Below, one piece after another: positions 16,468-23,756 of a stretch of DNA of 29,795 nt (positions within the stretch are counted from its first letter, which is position 1; every line of letters begins with the position of its first letter). The notes under the pieces were generated by a model, which had not been told where the DNA came from, made no database searches, and saw nothing but the letters and a program-made list of their open reading frames with translations. The translations under genes were made by a program, and so were the position numbers. This DNA comes from Promethearchaeota archaeon (lineage in GTDB: Archaea; Asgardarchaeota; Lokiarchaeia; Sigynarchaeales; SOKP01): the NCBI GenBank assembly GCA_019894875.1, contig JAGXNR010000033.1, forward strand, positions 1 to 29,795. The letters run 5' to 3'.

Positions 16468-17286
16468 ATGTCAGTCATTGGTATTGATAAAGATAAATGT
16501 TCAAATTGTAAGCAATGTATCCGAGAATGCGGTCGTGAATATTTTTCTGTTAATGAAAATGGAGATGTTCTTTTTAATGAAAATCTAAAAACTTGTAATA
16601 TTTGTGGTCATTGTATAGCAGTTTGTCCTGAAGAGGCAATAATAACAGAGGATCTAGATGACGTTGAGACATTCCCAGGGATTGATTCCCCTGAAACTAT
16701 TGTAGAAAGCGATAAACTACTTAGGCTTCTTCGTGCCAAACGGTCAATTCGATGGTATAAAAATAAGAAAGTTCCAAAGGAATTATTAGAAAAAGTCTTT
16801 GAAGCCATGAGATATGCCCCAAGTGCTTCTAATGCTCGTAAGTGGCGTTATGTAATTTTATCTGACCCTGAAAAAATTAAAGCATTAAACAATGAAATTG
16901 TTAAAGTTAATTATGCTTATATGGGATTCCAATCAGGAGAACAAGCACTCAAGTACTTTGAATCTACAGGAAGGAGTATCTTCTATAATGCACCGCATTT
17001 AATTGTGCTTTATTATAGGACTGTTGAAAGAAGTACCGTGATGGTTGGATTACGAGCAAATGATGCAGGAATCGCTTTAACTTATGGAATGTTAGAAGCT
17101 GAAAGTCTTGGTCTTGGAACTTGCTGGATTGGATTAGTTCAAGGTGCTGTTCCAATGAATAAAGAAATTTTAAATATTTTAGGAATAAAAGGAATGGTGC
17201 TTGGAGCTTTTACATTGGGTTATTCCGCTATAAAATACCGCAGGACAGTCCCGCGACCACCGCTAAAAATAAAAGGATTAGATTAG
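16468..17286 (+). CDS. Ferredoxin-nitroreductase fusion (FMN, two 4Fe-4S)
   Basis: The 272-residue protein joins a bacterial-type ferredoxin to a nitroreductase. Cys11, 14, 17 and 21 and Cys43, 46, 49 and 53 form two CxxCxxCxxxC/P cluster motifs. The nitroreductase domain starts at LLRAKRSIRWYKNKKVP (about 86-102), then APSASNARKWRYVIL with FMN-binding residues, and ends with LGLGTCWIG and LGAFTLGYS. It should transfer electrons from an internal ferredoxin to FMN and then to an unknown acceptor. Such fusions are common in anaerobes. It appears to be monocistronic with a leaderless promoter and divergent from another FMN enzyme. Nitro compounds are unlikely to be the natural substrate. Confidence 0.9.
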   Translation: MSVIGIDKDKCSNCKQCIRECGREYFSVNENGDVLFNENLKTCNICGHCIAVCPEEAIITEDLDDVETFPGIDSPETIVESDKLLRLLRAKRSIRWYKNKKVPKELLEKVFEAMRYAPSASNARKWRYVILSDPEKIKALNNEIVKVNYAYMGFQSGEQALKYFESTGRSIFYNAPHLIVLYYRTVERSTVMVGLRANDAGIALTYGMLEAESLGLGTCWIGLVQGAVPMNKEILNILGIKGMVLGAFTLGYSAIKYRRTVPRPPLKIKGLD

Positions 17287-17307
17287 TAAAAATGTTTAAG
17301 AAATTCC

Positions 17308-18726
17308 CTACAAACCCATTTCATGTAATTTTTGCATAATTTCTTGTTTTTTCTTTCCTTTCAAGTCATACCACTTATAAAAAATTAAAGCACCAACTAT
17401 ACAAAATATAAAAGGTAAAATACCTTGAATCAAGCGAAGACCAAATAATCCGGCAGTACCTGGATTATTCGGGTCATAAAGTGTGACAATATGGATAATG
17501 GCAACGATAAAACTCTGAATAGAAACGGAGATTTTAATAAAAAAATTCCTGATTCCCAATAATGTTGCTTGGTGGTGTTTCTGAGTTTTTACTGCAATTT
17601 CATCGTAAACATCAGCGAACAAAGGGGATAACATAATCAAAAACATAGCAATTGCAATTCCTCTTAAAAACGCGATTATAAATAACTGGAGAAGATCTAT
17701 AATAAAAAAATTACATAACACGACTAACCCGAAAAAAAACAAACCCAATGAATAGAGTGTTGAATGATCAATTTTTTTTGCAACCTTAAACCAAATAGGA
17801 ATTGTCATGAGAGAAGATAAAAGCATTAGTGATGATTCAATAGTTCTTACTCCTTGATCTGCTTTAAGAACGTCATCAATAAAATTTACAGAATTCATGC
17901 TAATTAAACCCATTGCTATCATAAAAAAAATATAGCTAAAAAGAACCAACATAAAATTCTTTTGCTTGATCACTATTTTCATTGTTTTAAAGAAAGAAAT
18001 CTTTTCTGCATTCTCATAACCTACGATAAAACGTTCTTTTATCTCCTCAGGTTCTTTTAAGCCAGGAAGAAAAACTAATAGAGAAACCACTAAAATAAAA
18101 ACACTTATAATTGCAGCATTGGTAAATGAAGTGGGATCCCCTGGGGTGATTATTAGAGACCAGACTCCTACTGTTAAAAAATTAGCAATAAATGTAAAAA
18201 TTTGAGTCATTAAACCCGCTCTTCTGCGATCAGTCTCTCCTCTGAAATGAGCACCAAATCCCCCAAAAGTATGGGTTTGCATGAGTGAAAAGAAAACGTC
18301 AAATAAACAAACTATGATTATATAATAGAGTAAAACAGGGATTACACTCCCAACTCCAATAACATTCGGTGGAGTAAAAAGTAAGAAAAAAAGTATTATT
18401 GTTGGAATCCCACCTATTATGACCCAAGGAGCGTGAAAGCCCCATTTTCTCGTCCATTTTAAGGGTCTATCAGTATAAAATCCAATAAGGAGTCCCACAA
18501 CCATACTCCATACTGTGTACACCACGTTTGCCATAGCCATATAAATGGGCCACAAAGAGACAAAACTAACAAAACCGAGATTATCCTCGTAGAAAGTCCA
18601 TACAAAACTATTGAAAGCCATCATAACAAAAATACTGAAAAAATATCCCATAGAAAACAAAAACATCTTCAGTATAGATGCTTTTTTTAATTCATCTGAA
18701 TTTAAACCTTTTCTTAAAGATGCCAT
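17308..18726 (-). CDS. GPH-family (MFS) sugar:cation symporter
   Basis: The 472-residue protein has about 12 hydrophobic membrane segments. The loop after segment 2 reads GFYTDRPLKWTRKWGFHAPWVIIGG, which matches the glycoside-pentoside-hexuronide (MelB-type) motif with Asp, Arg-rich stretch and PW. The central loop has FGAHFRGETDRRRAGL, the family's conserved acidic/basic segment between segments 4 and 6. It probably brings in an oligosaccharide or glycoside with Na+ or H+. It has its own start facing the sucC gene on the other strand. In this region it is the only obvious uptake system for sugars that the cytoplasmic GH3 and GH29 enzymes could process. The actual substrate is not determined by sequence. 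Confidence 0.85.
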   Translation of the reverse strand: MASLRKGLNSDELKKASILKMFLFSMGYFFSIFVMMAFNSFVWTFYEDNLGFVSFVSLWPIYMAMANVVYTVWSMVVGLLIGFYTDRPLKWTRKWGFHAPWVIIGGIPTIILFFLLFTPPNVIGVGSVIPVLLYYIIIVCLFDVFFSLMQTHTFGGFGAHFRGETDRRRAGLMTQIFTFIANFLTVGVWSLIITPGDPTSFTNAAIISVFILVVSLLVFLPGLKEPEEIKERFIVGYENAEKISFFKTMKIVIKQKNFMLVLFSYIFFMIAMGLISMNSVNFIDDVLKADQGVRTIESSLMLLSSLMTIPIWFKVAKKIDHSTLYSLGLFFFGLVVLCNFFIIDLLQLFIIAFLRGIAIAMFLIMLSPLFADVYDEIAVKTQKHHQATLLGIRNFFIKISVSIQSFIVAIIHIVTLYDPNNPGTAGLFGLRLIQGILPFIFCIVGALIFYKWYDLKGKKKQEIMQKLHEMGL

Positions 18727-18947
18727 TTTAAGCTCTCAACAAAATTCAATTGTAATAATGTATTTCATTTACTTATTTATTAAATTGATCTTAATAGCTA
18801 TCAATTAGAAGAATAAAACAAATAAATTACGGGATCTATTTTATAGAATATTAGATAAAATTTTATTACTAACTGAATGAACTTCATTATAATTTGTGAT
18901 CTATTCACTTCTATTAAGCTAATAAAAAAGAGGGATAAAATATTCGA

Positions 18948-20066
18948 TTGCTTGAATATGAGAGTAAAAGAATTTTCAATAGGTTTGAGATACCTTTAGC
19001 AGAAAATATAATTATCGAAAAAGGGGAAATTATTGAAGACAAAGTTAATCAATTTACATTCCCCGCAATAGTTAAATCTCAAATTGCAATTGGGAGCAGG
19101 AAGAAAGCAGGGTTGATAAAAATTGCTAATTCAAAGGAGGAAGCAATATCTCTTTGCAAAGAATTTTTTAGTAGAGAAGTTGCAGGATTCCAAGTAGAAG
19201 CAATTCTCATAGAAGAATTAGTTAAGATTGACCATGAATATTATTGTTCAATTGCATTAGACGCATCAGGGGGACAATTTTACATTATAGCTAGTAAAGA
19301 AGGAGGAATTGACATTGAAGAAGTGTCTAGAAACAATCCCGAAGCAATAATAAAAGTTAATTTCACATTAAAAGAAGGGTTGTCAGAAGATCTTGCTAAA
19401 AAGGTTTCTGCACAATTAGGATTTAAAGATGAGTTTTTAGATTCAGCAATAGGTTTATTTAAAAAATTATGGGAAATTACTAAAATACTTGAAGCACAGT
19501 TAGTAGAAATAAACCCATTAGTTCTTACTCCTTCTGGATTAGTCGCTGTTGATGGTAAAATGATACTAGATGATGATACAGCGTTTCGACAATCAATAGT
19601 CCAAGAATTGCAAAACAAAAAGCTTTCGCAGTTAGAAAAATTAGCGAAAGATTCGGGTTTTTCATTTGTAGAACTCTCTGGCGAAATAGGTATTTTAGCA
19701 AATGGAGCGGGTCTAACAATGGCATTATTAGATGTCTTATCCGAATTAGGTTTAAACCCTGCAAACTTTTTAGATGTTGGTGGTGGAGCAAGTAAAGAAC
19801 GAGTATACAGTGCTTTAAAATTGCTATTTAAGATGAATCCTAAAACTGTGTTAGTAAATATCTTTGGCGGGATTACGCGTTGTGATGTAGTTGCCGAAGC
19901 TATAATTCAAGCATTAGAGGATTTTAAAGATACACCACCTTTGGTAATAAGATTGATAGGTACCAATGATAAGGAAGGAATTGCACTTCTTAATAATGCA
20001 GGAATCACAGCTTATCAAAATATAATGGATGCTGTACAAAAAGTTAAAGAGGTTGTTGGGGAATAA
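18948..20066 (+). CDS. sucC: Succinyl-CoA synthetase, beta subunit
   Basis: With SucD it interconverts succinate, CoA and a nucleoside triphosphate with succinyl-CoA. At 372 residues it has the usual length. The N-terminal ATP-grasp domain begins YESKRIFNRFEIP and ends with LVEINPLVLT (about 187-196). The C-terminal CoA-ligase domain contains LDVGGGASKERV and VNIFGGITRCDVVAEAI, the standard SucC signature. The start is a TTG at 18948, 12 or so bases after a GAGGGAT stretch; no ATG is usable in that position. The stop is followed after one base by the sucD ATG, so the subunits are co-translated. In a reductive TCA cycle it would make succinyl-CoA. It is homologous to, and distinct from, the ATP-citrate lyase small subunit at 26305. 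Confidence 0.95.
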   Translation: MLEYESKRIFNRFEIPLAENIIIEKGEIIEDKVNQFTFPAIVKSQIAIGSRKKAGLIKIANSKEEAISLCKEFFSREVAGFQVEAILIEELVKIDHEYYCSIALDASGGQFYIIASKEGGIDIEEVSRNNPEAIIKVNFTLKEGLSEDLAKKVSAQLGFKDEFLDSAIGLFKKLWEITKILEAQLVEINPLVLTPSGLVAVDGKMILDDDTAFRQSIVQELQNKKLSQLEKLAKDSGFSFVELSGEIGILANGAGLTMALLDVLSELGLNPANFLDVGGGASKERVYSALKLLFKMNPKTVLVNIFGGITRCDVVAEAIIQALEDFKDTPPLVIRLIGTNDKEGIALLNNAGITAYQNIMDAVQKVKEVVGE

Positions 20067-20067
20067 T

Positions 20068-20928
20068 ATGTACATAAGCAAAAACTCAAAAGTAGTGGTT
20101 CAAGGTATTACAGGAAGTCAAGGTAAATTCCACACTCAATTAATGCTTGATTATGGAACAAATATTGTAGCAGGAGTCACTCCTAAAAAGGGAGGAGAAA
20201 TTATTCATGGAATTCCCGTTTTTAATACTGTGAAAGACGCTGTAGAAGAAACAGGGTGCAATACAAGTATTGTCTTTGTTCCCGCAAGATTCACCTTTAG
20301 TGCTGTAGAAGAAAGCTTACTTTCAGGAATTATTATGACATGCATCATAACAGAGAATGTTCCTGTTTTTGACATGATTCAATTAAATGAGATGGCTAAA
20401 GAACGAAATCTACATATAGTAGGTCCAAATTGCCCGGGCATGATGATACCAGATAAAATGAAATTAGGGATAATGCCAGGTGATATGTGTCATTATGGTA
20501 ATGTTGCGGTTATCTCAAAAAGTGGTACATTATCTTATGAAATTACAAAAGCTATTGGAAATGCGGGAATTGGAGTGTCTGCCTATGTTGGAATTGGAGG
20601 TGATCCTGTTCGTGGTACAACAATGTTAAAGGCATTTAAATACTACTCAAACGATCCTAAGAGTAAACTTATTGTTCTTATTGGTGAAATTGGGAGTGAT
20701 GAAGAAGAAAAAACTGCTGAATTTATAAAACAATATACAGATAAACCAGTTGTAGCATATGTAGCCGGAAGAAGTGCCCCAGAAGGTAAACGGATGGGTC
20801 ATGCAGGCGCAATTATCTCTGGTGATTTTGGTACAGCACAAGGTAAAATTAGAGCTCTTTCAGGAGCAGGTGCTTTAATTGCTGATACTCCATGGGATGT
20901 TCCCCAATTAATTAAACAAATTTTGTAA
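20068..20928 (+). CDS. sucD: Succinyl-CoA synthetase, alpha subunit
   Basis: The 286-residue subunit shows the CoA-binding Rossmann start GITGSQGKFH (13-22), NCPGMMIP (121-128), VAVISKSGTLSYE and the phosphohistidine loop GKRMGHAGAII with His245. The frame is open back to 20029, but the ATG at 20068 has GGGGA six bases upstream and gives the standard N-terminus MYISKNSKVVVQG. The upstream codons belong to sucC. It forms the catalytic dimer with SucC. A hairpin at 20971-20990 follows, before the convergent SCP2 gene. Confidence 0.96.
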   Translation: MYISKNSKVVVQGITGSQGKFHTQLMLDYGTNIVAGVTPKKGGEIIHGIPVFNTVKDAVEETGCNTSIVFVPARFTFSAVEESLLSGIIMTCIITENVPVFDMIQLNEMAKERNLHIVGPNCPGMMIPDKMKLGIMPGDMCHYGNVAVISKSGTLSYEITKAIGNAGIGVSAYVGIGGDPVRGTTMLKAFKYYSNDPKSKLIVLIGEIGSDEEEKTAEFIKQYTDKPVVAYVAGRSAPEGKRMGHAGAIISGDFGTAQGKIRALSGAGALIADTPWDVPQLIKQIL

Positions 20929-20970
20929 AGGTGAATAGAGAGTTTTATCTAAACTCCTTATATAATTTTC

Positions 20971-20990
20971 TTCGGTTTGATCAAACTGAA
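20971..20990. terminator. Hairpin between convergent sucD and SCP2 gene
   Basis: An 8-bp stem with one G-U pair and a GATC loop is centred on the perfect palindrome GTTTGATCAAAC (20975-20986). It ends one base before the stop of the minus-strand SCP2 gene and lies about 45 bases after sucD. Because it is symmetrical it could stop or protect both transcripts. Archaeal termination usually depends on T-runs, which are weak here. Confidence 0.35.
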
Positions 20991-21425
20991 TTACAAATTT
21001 TGTAAGAAATCATTTATAACTGAAGTTATTGCTTGAAAATCCATCAGTTCTTCTCCACTACCTTCAAATGAAACGTCCCCCGCCTTATGGGCACTTGAGA
21101 TTTCGATATGACCAAATAATATTCCTGAAAAAACGTTCATAGTAGTATTAAAAGTTAAAGTTGGTACTTCAACTTCTCCTTCCCCAAAATCAACTTTCCC
21201 TCCCTTAAATTCTAACCAAAATTTCCTATTTTCATCAGAAATTATAATTTGCCCTAAAAATTCCATGTCTAACATTGCCATATCTTCGAATTCCTCTTGC
21301 AATTCCTTTTTTTCTAATGATATTTGTTTATATACTTCTAATAACTGGAGTGTATCATCAGCAGTAACAGCTCCACCTTCGTTTAATTTGGATTTAACAT
21401 TGTCTAAAAACTGTTGATTTACCAT
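20991..21425 (-). CDS. SCP2 sterol-carrier-domain protein, 144 aa
   Basis: After a helical, acidic N-terminus (1-50), residues about 55-144 show the SCP2 pattern: GQIIISDENRKFWLEFKGG, VEVPTLTFNTTMNVFSGILFG, and AHKAGDVSFEGSGEELMDFQ near the end, equivalent to the G-x-hydrophobic-x-G element seen in the other two SCP2 proteins of this window. A lipid or acyl-CoA carrier role is expected from the family. GAGATGA lies about six bases before the ATG. It is divergent from the thiolase-like operon, which encodes another SCP2 protein, so the two may share a regulatory region and a pathway. Confidence 0.75.
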   Translation of the reverse strand: MVNQQFLDNVKSKLNEGGAVTADDTLQLLEVYKQISLEKKELQEEFEDMAMLDMEFLGQIIISDENRKFWLEFKGGKVDFGEGEVEVPTLTFNTTMNVFSGILFGHIEISSAHKAGDVSFEGSGEELMDFQAITSVINDFLQNL

Positions 21426-21605
21426 TATATTTCATCTCTTTCTAATTTATTAATTGACATTAAAGAACAATATAAAAATCGAATTAATTAAATCTTTTCT
21501 TTAAGATATTTCCCATTATCATTTCTTAATTTGAAACATTAATTAATGATTTCCTCTAAATTAAATTAAAAATAAAATTTACAAAAATCAAACAAGTGAT
21601 AAAAG

Positions 21606-22844
21606 ATGAGGAAAGTAGCTATAATTGGCGTAGGAGTTACTCCATTTAAACTAAGATATATAGATAAGACATATTTCGAACTTGCTTACGATGCAACAAA
21701 ACTAGCCCTTGAAGATGCTAATAAGAACGGTGCGGAAATAATCCATAAAGACATAGAATCTGCTGTATATGGAATATATAATGAGCTTTTCGAAAGACAA
21801 TTTATGCCTGATATTTTTATTAATTCTTATTTGGGTTTAAATGATAAACCGGGAGTTAGAGTGGCTACTGGTGGTGCAACGGGTGGTTATGCAGTTCGTA
21901 CTGCTTATGCTGAAGTCGCTTCGGGATTATCTGATTTGAATCTATGTCTTGGGGTAGAAAAGTGTGCAGATTGTTATGATGAGCAAACAGGTGCATCAAC
22001 ACCAGAAGTGTTAAACTCTATTGCATATTCAACAGATATGACCTATGAGTATCCAATGGGAGTTAATGCAGCAAGTTCTTATGTTAGTATGGTAAATGCT
22101 CATTTTGAGGAATTTGGAAATCCTACAGAAGAACAGATGGCGTTGGTTTCAGTGAAAAATCACGGAAATGCGATAAATAATCCTAAAGCTCAATCTCCTA
22201 TGGAAATAACCGTAGATGATGTTCTCAACTCAAGGATAATTTGCTATCCTTTCAAACTATTGGATTGTTGCTTATATTCGGAAGCTTCAGCAGCACTAAT
22301 TTTAGCAAGTGAAGAAAAAGTTAAAGAATTAAAAGTTGTGAATCCAATTTGGATAACAGGGGTTGGTGCCGCGAATACAGATTGTTTTATAGGGAATAGA
22401 GAGGATATGGGAAGATTATATTCAAACATCCATGCGGCAAAAGCGGCATATAAAATGGCAGGATTAGAGTACAATAAAATTAAAAGTCAAATTGATTTGG
22501 CAGAATTGCATGATGCATTTTCTGGTCAAGAAGTTATTTCTTACGAAGAATTAGGTTTTGTATCATTCGGGGAAGGTGGTAAATGGATTGAATCCGGGGG
22601 TCCGTTAATGGATGGTGAAGTACCATGTAATCCATCTGGAGGGCTTATTGGATGTGGTCATGCGGTAGGGGCAACAGGAATTATGTCTACGGGAGAAGCT
22701 GCACTTCAACTGAGAGAAGATGCGGGAAAACATCAAGTAAAGACAATCAAAAATGGAAGAGCTATTTCCCATTCAATTGGAGGCCCTGGAGCAGCATACG
22801 CAGCTATAATTGTAATGGAAAATGAGGAGGGGATGAAAAAATAA
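21606..22844 (+). CDS. Thiolase-fold protein lacking the nucleophilic cysteine, possible acyl-CoA aldolase
   Basis: The 412-residue protein is a clear SCPx/archaeal-type thiolase homologue. It starts KVAIIGVGVTPF, has VASGLSDLNLCLGVEKCAD (104-122), LAELHDAFSG with His302, GGLIGCGHAVGATG with His352, and the C-terminal loop SIGGPGAAY (390-398). In the nucleophile loop, where thiolases have a CASG motif, it reads VATGGATGGYA (86-96), placing Gly90 at the cysteine position. The second thiolase cysteine, before the GG of the C-terminal loop, is Ser390. Claisen condensation or thiolysis through an acyl-cysteine is therefore unlikely. Cysteine-less thiolase homologues paired with DUF35 proteins include the Ltp2-type retro-aldolases of steroid side-chain degradation. 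It shares its last base with the DUF35 start. The substrate is unknown, and a non-catalytic thiolase is the alternative. Confidence 0.88.
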   Translation: MRKVAIIGVGVTPFKLRYIDKTYFELAYDATKLALEDANKNGAEIIHKDIESAVYGIYNELFERQFMPDIFINSYLGLNDKPGVRVATGGATGGYAVRTAYAEVASGLSDLNLCLGVEKCADCYDEQTGASTPEVLNSIAYSTDMTYEYPMGVNAASSYVSMVNAHFEEFGNPTEEQMALVSVKNHGNAINNPKAQSPMEITVDDVLNSRIICYPFKLLDCCLYSEASAALILASEEKVKELKVVNPIWITGVGAANTDCFIGNREDMGRLYSNIHAAKAAYKMAGLEYNKIKSQIDLAELHDAFSGQEVISYEELGFVSFGEGGKWIESGGPLMDGEVPCNPSGGLIGCGHAVGATGIMSTGEAALQLREDAGKHQVKTIKNGRAISHSIGGPGAAYAAIIVMENEEGMKK

Positions 22845-23338
22845 TGAGTGATAAATTTCAACCACATGAAATTAGAGACATAATTAAGATAAATTACAAA
22901 TATACGATGGGTGGACAATCCAAGTTTTTCTTGGAACTTATGAGAAATAAAAAGATCCTGGGTACAAAATGCACAAAATGCGGGAAAGTTTGGATGCCAC
23001 CCAGAATTAATTGCTCAGATTGTTTCGTCCCCGCTGATTGGCATGAAGTTAAACATACAGGGACAATTGAAGTAAGCACAATAGTATGGTATACTACATC
23101 GGCATTCATTGAAAATATTCCTTATGGTACAGCCTATGTTAGATTAGATGGAGCTGATACTGCGTTATTACAGGGAATTTTTTCAGAAAATTTAGTTCCC
23201 TCAAAGATTAAAAAAGGAAAACGTGTTAAAGCCGTATTCCAAAAAGAACGAGAGGGAAAAATGACTGATTTTTTCTTTGTTCCTGAAGATGAGTATGAAC
23301 GATGGATATCAAAACCAGAATTTGAAGGAGGAGAGTAA
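22844..23338 (+). CDS. DUF35 zinc-ribbon/OB-fold partner protein
   Basis: The 164-residue protein has the DUF35 layout: an N-terminal helical segment (1-38), a zinc ribbon with Cys43, Cys46, Cys57 and Cys60 (TKCTKCG and NCSDCF), and an OB-fold (about 68-155) with TGTIEVSTIVWYTT and PYGTAYVRLDGADTALLQG. DUF35 proteins bind thiolase-fold enzymes. In archaea one bridges acetoacetyl-CoA thiolase and HMG-CoA synthase, and in actinobacteria one pairs with the Ltp2 aldolase. The ATG overlaps the thiolase-like stop by one base (TAATG), so a tight stoichiometric complex with that protein is likely. The next gene, an SCP2 protein, begins after two bases. Confidence 0.88.
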   Translation: MSDKFQPHEIRDIIKINYKYTMGGQSKFFLELMRNKKILGTKCTKCGKVWMPPRINCSDCFVPADWHEVKHTGTIEVSTIVWYTTSAFIENIPYGTAYVRLDGADTALLQGIFSENLVPSKIKKGKRVKAVFQKEREGKMTDFFFVPEDEYERWISKPEFEGGE

Positions 23339-23340
23339 AT

Positions 23341-23712
23341 ATGGGAGAAGCTAAAGATAAACTTAGCAACGTTCTTGAGAAAATGAATAAAAACCCAAAA
23401 GCCCAATCAGTATTTGTTACAAATATTGCTGGAAAGGATGTTAATTGGGAAATATCATTTCAATTCAATCTTGATAATGAAGATCCTTTCTTTTTAGAAA
23501 TAAAGAATCGTGAAACGAAATTATCTAATGGCACAAAATCTGACTCAACCATCGTAATGTCTGGAGATCCCGAAGCAATTACGCGAATATGCGAAGGTAA
23601 AGGAGACTTCACTCACGCGATTTCACGAGAGCAAATAACTGTAGAAAAGGGAAAGGTTATGGATGTAATCCGTCTTACTAGAGCAATAACAATTGTTTTA
23701 AAGGCAAATTAA
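23341..23712 (+). CDS. SCP2 sterol-carrier-domain protein, 123 aa
   Basis: This compact single-domain SCP2 protein shows VNWEISFQFNLDNEDPFFLEIKN-type strands (about 34-57), SDSTIVMSGDPEAITRICEGKGDF (62-85) and a C-terminal helix KVMDVIRLTRAI. It is the last gene of a three-gene operon, two bases after the DUF35 gene, with GGAGGAG at the end of that gene serving as its ribosome site. In eukaryotes SCPx is a fusion of thiolase and SCP2, and here the same two parts are separate genes in one operon. It probably carries the acyl-CoA or lipid substrate of the thiolase-like/DUF35 enzyme, but this is inference. Confidence 0.82.
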   Translation: MGEAKDKLSNVLEKMNKNPKAQSVFVTNIAGKDVNWEISFQFNLDNEDPFFLEIKNRETKLSNGTKSDSTIVMSGDPEAITRICEGKGDFTHAISREQITVEKGKVMDVIRLTRAITIVLKAN

Positions 23713-23756
23713 ATATTACTTTCTTATTTTTTTATTTAAATTACAGAAAATTATGG

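Noticed and set aside
20029..20067. Longer sucD with 13 extra N-terminal residues
   Set aside because: These codons overlap the end of sucC, while the ATG at 20068 has a good ribosome site and gives the standard SucD N-terminus.
21606..22844. Ordinary acetoacetyl-CoA thiolase of the mevalonate pathway
   Set aside because: The nucleophilic Cys is Gly90 and no HMG-CoA synthase gene is adjacent.
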